This document shows, piece by piece, positions 26,529-35,945 of a DNA stretch of 64,000 nt. The notes beneath the pieces were generated by a model that saw nothing but the letters and a program-made list of their open reading frames with translations, ran no database searches and was not told where the DNA came from. The DNA comes from Hymenobacter sp. GOD-10R (GTDB lineage: Bacteria > Bacteroidota > Bacteroidia > Cytophagales > Hymenobacteraceae). Both the position numbers and the translations under genes were made by a program. Numbering within the stretch: the stretch's first letter is position 1; each line of letters starts with the position of its first letter. The DNA lies in assembly GCF_035609205.1 (NCBI RefSeq), contig NZ_CP141186.1, forward strand, positions 94,936 through 158,935, given 5' to 3'.

Positions 26529-26951
26529 TCAGTCGCTGTCAGCGCAGCGGGGGCACCGACCTTTCATCACCAGGCTGGTTTCCTGCACCTGATACGCGCC
26601 GGGGAGGGCAATGGTCGGCACGGCGACCGTGGGTAGGCAGCTGGTTTCGCGGCAACTCGTGCAAAAAAAATGTACGTGCAGGTCCTGATGCAGCTTGGGT
26701 GTGCAAGTAGGCTCGCAGAGCGCATACTTGGCGGCTCCGCTACCGTCCTCTATGCGGTGTACCAACCCTTTGTCGGTGAAGGTTTTCAGGGTCCGGTGCA
26801 CGGTAATTCGGTCCGCGGGCTGGAGCAGCTGCTCTACGTCGGCCAGGCTGAGAGCCGCCGCGTGTTGTTGCAGCACTTCTAGCACCAGCAGGCGCATGGC
26901 CGTGGGCGTAATCTGCTTGGCGATCAGGATATCTTCCAGGGGGCTCCTCAT
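26529..26951 (-). CDS. Fur-family metal-responsive repressor
   Basis: A 140-aa winged-helix repressor. Residues about 10-75 form the DNA-binding domain (ITPTAMRLLVLEVL, ITVHRTLKTFTDKGLVHRI). The dimerisation half carries His88, His92 and His94, and two CxxC pairs (Cys97/Cys100 and Cys133/Cys136) forming the structural zinc site. The gene starts 3 bp after the adaptor stop, so it is inside the metal operon. It most likely senses zinc or a similar ion and controls the efflux genes through the palindrome at 26506. The Zur subgroup is plausible from the CxxC pairs and the target, but the metal is not proven. Confidence 0.88.
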   Translation of the reverse strand: MRSPLEDILIAKQITPTAMRLLVLEVLQQHAAALSLADVEQLLQPADRITVHRTLKTFTDKGLVHRIEDGSGAAKYALCEPTCTPKLHQDLHVHFFCTSCRETSCLPTVAVPTIALPGAYQVQETSLVMKGRCPRCADSD

Positions 26952-26954
26952 GGC

Positions 26955-28124
26955 TTACTCTTCTTCTTCGGCGTTTTTCATTTTGGCTAGTAGCGAATAG
27001 GCGCCACCGGTCACGAACGTCGTGGTGATCGGCACCGCGTCGGGCAGTGTGACTTCCGTGAAGTTATCCTCGCTACGGCCCAGGGTGACGGGCACCATGC
27101 GGTAGCGCCCGGGGGCTTCGATCGCATACGCGTAGTTCTTGCCTTCAAAACGCACCAGGGCCGCGTCGGGCAAAGCAGACGCCTCACTACGGCCCGTTTC
27201 AATGGTAGCGCGCACGTACAGGCCCGGCAGCAGGGCGGGATCGTTTTCCTGATCCAGGTGACCATGCACGCGCACGGTGCGGTCGGCGCCAATGGCCCGG
27301 CCCACAAGGTACACGTGCGCGGTCCGCTCGCGGCGGGTGCCCGTGGAATCACTGGCCAGGGTAAAGCGAATCAGCTGCCCTTTCTGCACCCGCGCCACGT
27401 CGCGCTCGAACACGGTCAGCTCCACGTGCAGGTGCTCGGGGTCGACAATTTCAAACAAGGCATCAGTCGGCGTCACGGCCTGGCCGACGGTCACGTTCAC
27501 GGTCCGCACAAAGCCGGCCCGGGGGGCACGAATAGCCGCCGTTCGCACAATCGCTCCGCCCACGGGCAGATTCGCTAGCCGCAACCGGGCGGCCTGCGCG
27601 TTGGTTTGCACCTGCAGCACGTTGAAGTCAGCCAGGGCCCGCTGATAGTTTTTCTGCGGGGCGACTTCCTGCTCGTAGAGCTCCTTCTGCCGGGCCAGCT
27701 CGGTACGGGCGTACGCTAGGCGAGCCCGCGTCTCCAGGTACTCCTGCTGCAAGGTCACGAATTCGGGGTTGCGGATGGTGGCCAGCACCTCGCCTTTACG
27801 CACCCGGGTGCCTTGCAGCAACTGCGTGTTGTCGACGAAGCCCCCGAGTGGGGCGGTGATGGACACGGCACTCTCCGGGGGCACGTCCAGCGTGCCCGTT
27901 ACCGTGAGGCCCGCCCCCATGGGTCGGCCGGTGACACGTCCGGTTTGAATACTGGCCGCTTGCTGCTCAGCCGGCGAGAGGGTCACCAAATCAGTTTCTT
28001 CGCCTTCCGCCGCGGCGGCCGTTTCGCTGGCTTCGGTGCTGGTAGCGAGGGTTTCTTTTTTATTCGCCGTGCAGCCGGCCTGCAGGGTCAGGCCCAGTAG
28101 CACGAGCACTACAATCTTTTTCAT
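26955..28124 (-). CDS. RND efflux periplasmic adaptor (CusB/CzcB type)
   Basis: A 389-aa membrane-fusion protein linking the inner-membrane RND pump to the outer-membrane channel. The signal peptide ends in lipobox LQAGC, so it is a lipoprotein. The order is an acidic linker (SETAAAAEGEETD), a barrel-sandwich half (GGFVDNTQLLQGTRVRKGEVLATI), an alpha-hairpin (about 125-180), the second lipoyl half (IRAPRAGFVRTVNVTVGQAV), and a beta-barrel and membrane-proximal domain to the end. It starts 30 bp after the fusion pump gene stop and is followed at once by the fur-like gene. It is a heavy-metal class adaptor by its pump partner. Confidence 0.92.
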   Translation of the reverse strand: MKKIVVLVLLGLTLQAGCTANKKETLATSTEASETAAAAEGEETDLVTLSPAEQQAASIQTGRVTGRPMGAGLTVTGTLDVPPESAVSITAPLGGFVDNTQLLQGTRVRKGEVLATIRNPEFVTLQQEYLETRARLAYARTELARQKELYEQEVAPQKNYQRALADFNVLQVQTNAQAARLRLANLPVGGAIVRTAAIRAPRAGFVRTVNVTVGQAVTPTDALFEIVDPEHLHVELTVFERDVARVQKGQLIRFTLASDSTGTRRERTAHVYLVGRAIGADRTVRVHGHLDQENDPALLPGLYVRATIETGRSEASALPDAALVRFEGKNYAYAIEAPGRYRMVPVTLGRSEDNFTEVTLPDAVPITTTFVTGGAYSLLAKMKNAEEEE

Positions 28125-28153
28125 GGGATAGCAAGTCAGAACGAACCGGAAAC

Positions 28154-31100
28154 TTACTGGGCGGTCGCGCCCAGCAGGTACTCCAGCTCAATGATGGTTT
28201 GGTTGTGCTGAAGCACGGCGCTCAGGTAGGCGGTGCGCACACTCAGGGCCCGCTCCAGGTTGAGCAGCAATTCGGAATAGGTGGTTTCGCCCGCCTTGTA
28301 GGCCCGCTGGCTGAGGCGCACGATCACGTCCGCTTGGGGCAGGCCGGTCTGCTCATAAAACTGCACCCGCTGCTGCTGCTGCTGCAGGCGTAAGCCCAAC
28401 TCAGCGAGCTGGGCGGCGGCTTCGACCTGGTAGCGTTGATACATGCTGGCCACGACTTGCTCCTGGAGCCGGGCCGCCTGTACGCGGGCCTTTTGTGGCC
28501 CCCGCAGCAGCGGAACAGCGACGCCTGCTTGCACGCTCTGAAACCGGTCGCCGGCCCCGTAGGTAGTCGTCCGGCCCTCCAGTTCGTAGGTCCCCCGCAG
28601 CGACTGGTTGGTGTAGCCCACCGTGAGTTGTGGTAGTCCTTGTGCTTGTTCCACCCGCGTGGCCGCGCGGCGCTCGGTTAGCTGCTGTTGCAGCACCCGG
28701 GCCTGGGGCGTAGCCGCCAGCGCGGCCGTGTCCGCTGGGGTGGGGGGAAGCGGCAGCAGGTGCAGAACGCTGTCGGCGATAACCACCGGCTGCGGGGTTT
28801 GCAGCAACGCTTGCAGCTGCCGCTGCGCAATGGCGTAGTCTGCCTTTGCTTGCGCCACGAGGTTTTGTGTTTCTCCTTGTTGAATCAGGGCGTTGGCGGG
28901 TTCCAGGCGGGCTACCTCGCCAGTCTTAAAGCGGAGCTGGGCCGAGCGGAGAAACTCCGAGTAGATGCTGTCTTGCCCGCGCAACGTTCGCAACTGATGG
29001 CGGGCGTACACGGCTTGCTCGTAGCTTAGGCGTACCTGCCGGCGTAGTTCGGCCTGCACCTGCACTAGTTGCTGCGCCCGCCCCCCGATCTGCGCCTGGC
29101 TAAGCGCTGCTTGCGCTTTGTAGTAGCCCGGCAGGGCCAGCGTTTGGCCAATGCTGAGCACCTGATCGGGCAGCGGAGAGTTCACTTGCCCGTAGGTGCC
29201 GACCAGGGTGGTGCGGCCGACGTCGAAGGTGGTGCGACGCAGCGTCTGCTGCGCTTCCAGCGAGCGCTGGGCCGCCTGCACCGTACTATTCGCTTGTAGG
29301 GCCTGCCCCACCGCTTGGGTAGCCGTCATAGGCCCTTGGGCACGGACTGGCGCGGCCAGCAACCCACCCAGCAAGAACACCACAATGCCTGGCACCGGTA
29401 CGGCCGCCGCTGGCTGCGCCTGTTGCTCCCCCTTCGGTATAGCCGTTCGCTCCGCCAGCGCGTAGAGCACCGGCAACACGAGCAGCGTCAGCAGCGTCGC
29501 GGTGACCAGCCCCCCGATGACGACCGTCGCCAGGGGGCGTTGTACCTCGGCTCCGGCCGAGGTGCTCAGCGCCATGGGCAGAAAGCCCAGCGAGGCCACC
29601 GTAGCCGTCATTAACACGGGTCGCAAGCGTACCTGCGTGCCCGTCAGGATGCGGTGATAGAGATGGGTCAGCCCTTCCGCCTTTAGGTGGTTGAAGTAAC
29701 CAATGAGTACAATCCCGTTGAGGACGGCTACCCCAAACAGCGCAATAAAGCCGACGCCGGCCGAAATGCTGAAGGGCATGTCCCGCAGCCACAAGGCTAG
29801 TACCCCGCCAATGGCCGACAAGGGAATGGCGGTGAAGATCATAACGGATTGCTTCAGCGAGCCGAACGTGAAATAGAGTAGCACGAAAACGAGCAATAGG
29901 GCCACGGGCACCGCGATGCGCAGGCGTTCGGTGGCTTGCCGTAGGTTCTCGAACTGCCCGCCGTAGGTAGTGTAGTAACCCGGCGCCAGCTTCAGCTGCC
30001 GGTCTATTTTGCCCTGCAACTCGGTCACGACACTTTCCACGTCCCGGCCGCGCACATTGAAGGCCACCGAGATCCGGCGCTTGGCATCGTCGCGCTGGAT
30101 CTGGTTAGGACCTTCCTGCACCTCCACTGCCGCTACCTGCTCCAGGGGGATCTGCTCGCCGGTGGGCGTGGCCAGCAGCAGCTGGCGCACGCTGCTGATG
30201 TTCTGACGCAGTTCCGGTGCCAAGCGCAACACCACGTCGAAACGACGCTCCTGCTCGAACACCTGCCCGGCGCTCTGCCCGGCGAATGCGGTCTGCACGG
30301 TGCGGTTCACTTCGTCCGCGTTTAGGCCGAAGCGCGCCAGACGGTTACGATCCAGCTTAACGACAATTTGGGGCAGGCCGGTGACTTGCTCCAGGTACAC
30401 GTCCTGGGCACCTGCTACCCCGCGAGCCTGCGCCGCTGCCTGCGCCGCATAGCGGCTGAGCTGCTGCAAGTCCTCGCCGTAAATTTTGAGTACCACGTCC
30501 TGCTTGGCGCCCGAAATCAGCTCGTTGAAGCGCATCTGAATGGGCTGCTGAAAACCGAAGGTCACGCCGGGAATGACCGCCAGTGCTTCGGCCATTTTTT
30601 CGGCCAATTCCTCCTGGGTGCGGGCGGAGGTCCACTTGCGTTGGTCTTTTTCCAGGACCACCATCACGTCCGCCGCTTCCACCGGCATGGGGTCAGTCGG
30701 GATTTCCGCCGCCCCAATCCGGGCGACCACTTCCTTTACTTCCGGAAACTGGCGTCGGAGAATGGCGGCAGCCTGTTGTCCCTTTTCGACCGTGTAGCTC
30801 AGCGAAGAGCCCGTGAGCGTGCGCATCTCAATGGCGAAGTCTCCCTCGGCGAGCTGGGGAATGAACTCGCCCCCTAAGGTGCGAAACAAGAGCCCGGCCC
30901 CAATCAGTAGGGCGACGGCTGCCCCTAATACCCCCACCTTATGGCGTAGGCTCCATTCCAGTACGGGTTGGTAGCGCGCTTCCAACCAGCGCATCATGCG
31001 GTCGGAGAAGGTAGGTCGATGTTCCGTGGCCCGACTCAAGAGCAGGGCCGAGACCATCGGGACGTAGGTCAGCGAGAGGATAAACGCCCCGATGATGGCA

Positions 31101-32572
31101 AAAGCGACGGTTTCGGCCATGGGCCGGAACATCTTGCCCTCAATACCCGTGAGCGCTAGCAAGGGCAAGTAGACGATCAGAATAATGATTTCCCCGAAGG
31201 CGGCGGACGAACGGATCTTGGAAGCTGCCTCGTAAGTGGCCTCGTTCATCTGCGTGCGGGTGAGCTCCCCGTGAGCGCCTTCGGGGTGGGAGGCCGTGCC
31301 GATGTGGTGCTGCAGGCGGTGCACGATGGCTTCGACAATGATCACGGCCCCATCCACCACGAGGCCAAAGTCGATGGCGCCCAAGGAGAGCAGATTACCG
31401 GACACGCCAAACAGGCGCATCATACTGATGGCAAAGAGCATGGCCAGTGGAATCACGGAAGCGACCACGAGGCCTGCTCGCCAGTTACCCAGGAAGAGCA
31501 CTAGGACGAACACCACAATCAGGGCCCCCTCGATCAGGTTCTGACTGACCGTGTGAATTGCGCGCCCCACCAGGTCGGAGCGGTCCAGGTACACGTCGAT
31601 CGTCACCCCCTCTGGCAGCGACTTGCGCACGGTCGCCATGCGCGCTTTCACGGCTTGGATCACTTCGTTTGCGTTCGCGCCTTTAAGCATGAGCACGATG
31701 CCGCCGGTGACTTCGCCCTCGGCATTCCGGGTCATGGCTCCGTAGCGCACGGCCGAGCCCAGGCGCACGTCGGCCACGTCGCGCACCAGCACGGGCATCC
31801 CCCCTTGCGTGCTGCGCACGATGATATTGCCCAGGTCAGCCGCATTCTCGGCGAGGCCTTCCGTGCGGATATAATACGCGGTGGGCTTCTGGTCGATATA
31901 GGCGCCGCCCGCATTCTGATTGTTGCGGGTCACGGCCTGGTAGACCTGATCCACTGTCACCTTGAGAGAGCGGAGCCGGGTAGGGTCCAGGGCAATCTCG
32001 TACTGCTTCAGCAGGCCACCGAAGGAAGAAACATCCGCGACGCCAGGCGTGCCCAGTAGCTGACGCCGGACGATCCAGTCCTGAATGGTGCGCAGCTCGC
32101 GGGCATCGTACTTCTTTTCGTAGCCGGGTTTGGCGCGCACTAAGTACTGGTAGACTTCACCGAGGCCCGTGGTGACCGGCGCCATTTCGGGCCGGCCGAT
32201 GCTGGCGGGAATCTGGCTTTCCGCTTCGCGCAACCGCTCGGCCACTTGTTGGCGAGCCCAGTAAATGTCAATCGGGTCCTCGAAGACGATCGTGACCACG
32301 GAGAGGCCAAAGCGGGAGAAGGAGCGCACCTCTTCCCGGCCGGGAATGGTGGCCACGCTCTGCTCGATGGGAAAGGAAACGAGTCGTTCAATGTCCCCCG
32401 CGGCCAGCGAAGGGGCCACCGTATAGACCACGACTTGGTTGGTGGTGATATCGGGTACCGCATCAATGGGTAATCGACTCAGGGAATAGCCGCCCCAGGC
32501 GACCAACGCCAGGGTTAGCAGCCCGATAAGGAGCTTGTTGTGAATGGAAAAATGAATCAGCCGGTCGAACAT
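28154..32572 (-). CDS. CusA/CzcA RND pump fused to a TolC-type outer-membrane factor
   Basis: A 1472-aa protein from the ATG at 32572 (MFDRLIHFSI), the usual CusA start; the 47 codons upstream are not family-like. Residues 1 to about 1040 are a complete heavy-metal RND transporter: LLTLALVAWGGYSLSRLPIDAVPDIT, the porter domains, and helices with GAIDFGLVVDGAVIIVEAIVHR. After a Pro/Ala/Gln linker a signal-peptide-like stretch appears (GIVVFLLGGLLAAPVRAQ, near residue 1075), then a TolC-family domain with two long coiled-coil repeats to the end. This fusion is known from Bacteroidota. It would let one gene supply pump and channel, with the adaptor encoded next. Monovalent (Cu/Ag) or divalent (Zn/Co/Cd) preference cannot be told. 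Confidence 0.93.
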   Translation of the reverse strand: MFDRLIHFSIHNKLLIGLLTLALVAWGGYSLSRLPIDAVPDITTNQVVVYTVAPSLAAGDIERLVSFPIEQSVATIPGREEVRSFSRFGLSVVTIVFEDPIDIYWARQQVAERLREAESQIPASIGRPEMAPVTTGLGEVYQYLVRAKPGYEKKYDARELRTIQDWIVRRQLLGTPGVADVSSFGGLLKQYEIALDPTRLRSLKVTVDQVYQAVTRNNQNAGGAYIDQKPTAYYIRTEGLAENAADLGNIIVRSTQGGMPVLVRDVADVRLGSAVRYGAMTRNAEGEVTGGIVLMLKGANANEVIQAVKARMATVRKSLPEGVTIDVYLDRSDLVGRAIHTVSQNLIEGALIVVFVLVLFLGNWRAGLVVASVIPLAMLFAISMMRLFGVSGNLLSLGAIDFGLVVDGAVIIVEAIVHRLQHHIGTASHPEGAHGELTRTQMNEATYEAASKIRSSAAFGEIIILIVYLPLLALTGIEGKMFRPMAETVAFAIIGAFILSLTYVPMVSALLLSRATEHRPTFSDRMMRWLEARYQPVLEWSLRHKVGVLGAAVALLIGAGLLFRTLGGEFIPQLAEGDFAIEMRTLTGSSLSYTVEKGQQAAAILRRQFPEVKEVVARIGAAEIPTDPMPVEAADVMVVLEKDQRKWTSARTQEELAEKMAEALAVIPGVTFGFQQPIQMRFNELISGAKQDVVLKIYGEDLQQLSRYAAQAAAQARGVAGAQDVYLEQVTGLPQIVVKLDRNRLARFGLNADEVNRTVQTAFAGQSAGQVFEQERRFDVVLRLAPELRQNISSVRQLLLATPTGEQIPLEQVAAVEVQEGPNQIQRDDAKRRISVAFNVRGRDVESVVTELQGKIDRQLKLAPGYYTTYGGQFENLRQATERLRIAVPVALLLVFVLLYFTFGSLKQSVMIFTAIPLSAIGGVLALWLRDMPFSISAGVGFIALFGVAVLNGIVLIGYFNHLKAEGLTHLYHRILTGTQVRLRPVLMTATVASLGFLPMALSTSAGAEVQRPLATVVIGGLVTATLLTLLVLPVLYALAERTAIPKGEQQAQPAAAVPVPGIVVFLLGGLLAAPVRAQGPMTATQAVGQALQANSTVQAAQRSLEAQQTLRRTTFDVGRTTLVGTYGQVNSPLPDQVLSIGQTLALPGYYKAQAALSQAQIGGRAQQLVQVQAELRRQVRLSYEQAVYARHQLRTLRGQDSIYSEFLRSAQLRFKTGEVARLEPANALIQQGETQNLVAQAKADYAIAQRQLQALLQTPQPVVIADSVLHLLPLPPTPADTAALAATPQARVLQQQLTERRAATRVEQAQGLPQLTVGYTNQSLRGTYELEGRTTTYGAGDRFQSVQAGVAVPLLRGPQKARVQAARLQEQVVASMYQRYQVEAAAQLAELGLRLQQQQQRVQFYEQTGLPQADVIVRLSQRAYKAGETTYSELLLNLERALSVRTAYLSAVLQHNQTIIELEYLLGATAQ

Positions 32573-32764
32573 CCGCTGGTGGGGGTTAGGTCTAACACTT
32601 CCGTGAAAACCCTGCGGCGAGGCGGTTCCGGCTGTTAAGAGCGGAAACGGCGTGGCCACGACGCACCCGGGGGCCAACGTCACACGTTGGAAAACCGGGC
32701 AGGGCTGCTCCATACCGAAGCAGGCCGCCCGGTGGGGGTGGTCAGCAGGAAAACAAGGGAAAGG

Positions 32765-33094
32765 TTAGGCCCGCGGCGGTTGCCAGATAGCTCCGGGAGC
32801 ACGGGTTGGCGCTGCCACCACGAATCGAACAGGTTGGCGAGCCGAGTCCCATACCCGGGGCGAAGCTTGAACAAGCGCCGGTAATGGGACGAGCGGTACG
32901 ACGGCTCCGCCGCAGCAGTGACACTGGCATAAGGGAGAACACCAGTCCCCCAAAGCATCAGTATCACAATCCGAATGGGACGAGGCGGCCACTGTTGTTT
33001 GCGTCTGGTCTTGGCACACAGGAGTCTCGTCAGCGCAGGTCAGGCACGAGAGACACACGAAGTACAAGGCGAAAAATAGAGTAGACAGACGCAT
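32765..33094 (-). CDS. Small Cys/His-rich exported protein, DUF6660-like
   Basis: A 109-aa protein from the ATG at 33094, where a signal peptide begins (MRLSTLFFALYFVCLSCLTC). The longer frame to 33223 would bury it. The mature part has a His/Asp stretch (SSHSDCDTD) and a Cys cluster DWCSPLCQCHCCGG, the hallmark of DUF6660-type proteins. Those are usually found at the head of RND metal-efflux operons in Bacteroidota, as here, 192 bp before the pump. A role as periplasmic metal binder or sensor is likely but unproven. Confidence 0.72.
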   Translation of the reverse strand: MRLSTLFFALYFVCLSCLTCADETPVCQDQTQTTVAASSHSDCDTDALGDWCSPLCQCHCCGGAVVPLVPLPALVQASPRVWDSARQPVRFVVAAPTRAPGAIWQPPRA

Positions 33095-33699
33095 TACAGG
33101 CAAAGGTAACGACAACGTGGAATTACCAGCCCCACTTTTACCCGCTTTATCCGGCAAAGGTTCCTTCAGGAAGGATGCAAGCTCGACAATTGGGCTTACA
33201 ACAGGCGGTAAATGCTCCCTCACAGAACGTTATAGGTTGCTGTGTTTACTCTCGATAAGCCAAAGGCGGGGCTTAGGATTTGTATTTATCACTTTTATCA
33301 GACTCATTGTTTAGTTTTGTCTGGTTACCTGAACCAGCAATCCCGTCTACGCGCGTTACAAAGCTGCTTTAGAGCGAAAGAAAAGCTATTTTTCAACTGA
33401 GTGGTTCAAGAAAACGATGATTTTCCATGAACAAACTAGCTTATAAAGAAGCTCTTTAACACTTAAAAGCCACATCCGCAGTGGCTTCAAAGAAGAGTTA
33501 TTGGTTCAGCGAAAGGAGGCCGACTAAACCAAGAAAACAAGTAAAACTGTCAACCTATTGCCGGACAAGACAGTGGAAGGCGGCATAGACGAGCATGGGG
33601 CGATTGTGGCACCGAAATGCACGAGGCAGCTCTGCGGCATACTTTATAAGGTATTGTGTTTATTTACCTTTTAGTTGAGCTTTCACGGGTTTACCAGCC
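33095..33699. other. Gap between metal operon and BLUF gene
   Basis: The 605 bp contain the second copy of the diverged relic repeat (33385-33517) and the presumed divergent promoters of the metal operon and the BLUF gene. No further gene is supported. Confidence 0.5.
33385..33517 (+). repeat. Diverged relic repeat, copy B
   Basis: About 133 bp similar to 20912-21045 throughout, with substitutions and small indels. An early stop (AGCTCTTTAAC) interrupts the frame that begins MNKLAYKEA. It is more decayed than copy A in that frame. Confidence 0.6.
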
Positions 33700-34122
33700 A
33701 TGCACCAAATCATTTACATGAGTACGGCCAGCTGGTCGATGACCGACGCTGAATTAGCGCAACTCCTCCGGCAGGCGCAGCAAGGCAACGAGCGCGGAGG
33801 CATTACCGGCGCGCTCGTATACAGCAATGGCCAGTTTATGCAAATCATGGAGGGAGAGCAGGCCGCGTTGGAAGAACTCTACGCCCAACTTGGCCAGGAC
33901 CGCCGGCACCAAGGCCTCTTCAAACTCGCTGATCGCCCTATTCCAGTGCGGCGTTTCTCGGAATGGTCGATGGGGTTTCAAGTCGTCTCCCCGGCCGCGT
34001 TCGAGCAGCTACGGGGCTACGTAGCGCCCGCACAGATGGCGCAGCAGCTGCCCGACTTGGGAGCAGCCGACAGTTTATTTATCGACCGGATGCGCGATCT
34101 CATCCTAGCCTTTAAGTCTTAA
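33700..34122 (+). CDS. BLUF blue-light photoreceptor, first
   Basis: A 140-aa short BLUF protein binding FAD. All photocycle residues are visible: Tyr6 (IIYMS), Asn30, Gln48 (GQFMQIMEG), and the Trp89/Met91 pair (EWSMGF). The first 95 residues are the flavin fold, and the rest are the two C-terminal helices that usually contact a partner. It carries no output domain, so it must signal by protein contact. The GAF gene follows after 63 bp in the same direction and is the nearest candidate. Confidence 0.93.
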   Translation: MHQIIYMSTASWSMTDAELAQLLRQAQQGNERGGITGALVYSNGQFMQIMEGEQAALEELYAQLGQDRRHQGLFKLADRPIPVRRFSEWSMGFQVVSPAAFEQLRGYVAPAQMAQQLPDLGAADSLFIDRMRDLILAFKS

Positions 34123-34185
34123 TTGAGCCTTCAGCGGATCCGATTGGTTAGGTGAAGTGTTCCTTTTCCCTTGCTTGGTTTGCCT

Positions 34186-34917
34186 ATGACGCCTGATTCT
34201 CTATTACCAGCTGACGAGGCGGCCCGCCTTCGGTCGCTGCATTACTATGCCATTCTCAGCTCGTTACACGAAGCTGTTTTTGAAGAACTAGTGCGCTTGA
34301 CTGCCCAAATATTCAGCCTGCCCATTTCTCTGATTGCCCTCGTAGAAGCCGAAGAAGCCATTTACATCGCCAATCAGGGCTTAGGGGACCAAGAACGTCA
34401 GCCCCGCGTGGAAGCACTGTGCTCGGTGGCTGTACGCGAGAACAAGGCAGTCGTATTTGCCGACCTGACCACGCAGCCGCAACAGGCACGGGTAACGGCG
34501 GAGGCCCTGGCAGCGGCGCGGATGCGGGATTTACAATTTTACGCCGGGGTACCACTGCGCATGCCCGACCAGCGCACCATTGGCACGCTCTGCGTGATTG
34601 ACCACCAGCCGCGCACCTTTAGCGCGGCGGAGCAACAGGTACTGGAACGCATTTCCGACTTGGTGGCGCAAACCATCGCCGTGCGGCACTACTGCTTGAT
34701 CGATGGCCTAGGGGAAGAACACTGGCAAGTCATGCAGGGGCTGTTAGTCGAGGAAATCGAGGAACTCGTAGCCCTGGTGCGCTACCTCGGGACGCGCCTC
34801 GCGGTGCAGATACCCGTACCGAAGCACGTACTGGATCTCGTGATGCAGCGACTCGATGATGTGTACACGCTGCTGCGCGAGTACTATGTGAGCAAGAGGC
34901 CTAAGCCGGCCAGTTAA
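34186..34917 (+). CDS. GAF-domain protein
   Basis: A 243-aa cytoplasmic protein from the ATG at 34186 (MTPDSLLPADEAARL); an ATG 15 bp earlier is also possible. A GAF domain spans about 25-165: LHEAVFEELVRLTAQIFSLPISLIALVE, then the ALCSVAVRENKAVVFADL and FYAGVPLRMPDQRTIGTLCV core. The last 70 residues are helical and might dimerise or bind a partner. There is no kinase, cyclase or phosphodiesterase part. Its role is probably small-molecule or redox sensing beside the BLUF protein with which it is likely co-transcribed. Confidence 0.85.
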   Translation: MTPDSLLPADEAARLRSLHYYAILSSLHEAVFEELVRLTAQIFSLPISLIALVEAEEAIYIANQGLGDQERQPRVEALCSVAVRENKAVVFADLTTQPQQARVTAEALAAARMRDLQFYAGVPLRMPDQRTIGTLCVIDHQPRTFSAAEQQVLERISDLVAQTIAVRHYCLIDGLGEEHWQVMQGLLVEEIEELVALVRYLGTRLAVQIPVPKHVLDLVMQRLDDVYTLLREYYVSKRPKPAS

Positions 34918-35430
34918 GTAGCCAGGCTACTACTGGTAGCTGAGCATCCGGAAGCGAGAACAAGGGCCGCAGACTGGAACAATAGCGTGCCAGGCGCGGC
35001 AGTTAGTCAAGATAAATCCGCGCTTATGCCAAGAGGGGATTTCTCTTGTAACTGTTACAACACGATTGTAGTGGCTTCGCCTTGCCATTTTTCAGTCATT
35101 CTCACCGGCGATCTGATGAGTCATATCGTGTGCTACCCCTTGCTCGTTGGTGGTGTTGGCCTGATAGGAGTCCGTTGGATTAGGGTCCTGGAAAAGCCGG
35201 CGCGCCCGAAACCAGTATTCGGGGGAGAGGCCGAACGGGAACAATCCCCCAGCTGCTGGTCTCCTGCGGACAGTACCAGCCTACCCACAGAAGCGAAAAG
35301 GATAGCACCTGGTTCGCACGGGTAGGATACCCAAAACTGGTGTTTGCACGCGTCCAGCTAGGCTTGCGCGTGCAAGCGTTGTGCTTACTACTTTTTCGTT
35401 GAAATAGTTTTTGGATTCCCCTCATCCAAC

Positions 35431-35550
35431 GTGCTTACTTTGACCCATCACCTGAGCCCCGAACAGGAACTGTGTGCCCGTTTTACCGAAGCCACACACC
35501 AGCTGCGGGCTTTGTTTGATGCCCTTTTTCAACCCGGGAACCGCCCCTAA
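35431..35550 (+). CDS. Possible 39-aa small protein
   Basis: A GTG-started frame reads LTLTHHLSPEQELCARFTEA and goes on to LRALFDALFQPGNRP. The composition is helix-forming and GC-rich like the neighbouring genes. A terminator follows its stop directly, and a hairpin lies 56 bp upstream. The unit of hairpin, short frame and terminator is what marks it. No homologue is recalled, and it could equally be a small RNA. Confidence 0.4.
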   Translation: MLTLTHHLSPEQELCARFTEATHQLRALFDALFQPGNRP

Positions 35551-35582
35551 AAAAGCCCAACGAGTAGCTGGGCCTTTTGTGG
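35549..35582. terminator. Terminator after the small ORF
   Basis: AAAAAAGCCCA and TGGGCCTTTTGT form a stem with T-rich ends on both strands, so it may be bidirectional. A close relative of this hairpin lies at 43318. Confidence 0.65.
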
Positions 35583-35907
35583 ATAATAGAAATAATAGCG
35601 TACGCAGGTTCTGAGTAGGTAAATATATAACTTATTTTATATAATTACGAATAAAGTAGTCGTGATCCTGCATAAGTGGATCAGGTTTTTGCTTCTACCT
35701 CAAGGGCGGTAATACCCTTTACTAGGCCATATCGTCGGGCTGTCTAGCGCCCACCGCCCCGTAGCTCCTCGCCATACGAGGTACTTTACTGTCCACTCCT
35801 TCTCAAGCAGGGTGAGCCCACAAGAAACAAGCTACGGCCAGCAGTACTCCATAGCGAATACCAGCGTCGTTGTCACCGGAAGTGATAGGCCGGTTCGTAA
35901 CGGGCAT

Positions 35908-35945
35908 ATAAAAGCCCCGCACTCTCTCCCAAGGCGGGGCTTTAA
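35908..35945. terminator. Strong bidirectional hairpin
   Basis: AAAGCCCCGC and GCGGGGCTTT pair perfectly around a 13-base loop. On the minus strand it is followed by TTTTATAT. No gene ends immediately beside it. Confidence 0.6.

Noticed and set aside
34987..35325. 112-aa plus-strand frame in the gap after the GAF gene
   Set aside because: Mixed composition, no domain, and no codon bias like the neighbours.
35120..35330. GC-rich folded-looking stretch as a riboswitch or structural RNA
   Set aside because: No conserved cobalamin, SRP, RNase P or tmRNA core could be matched.
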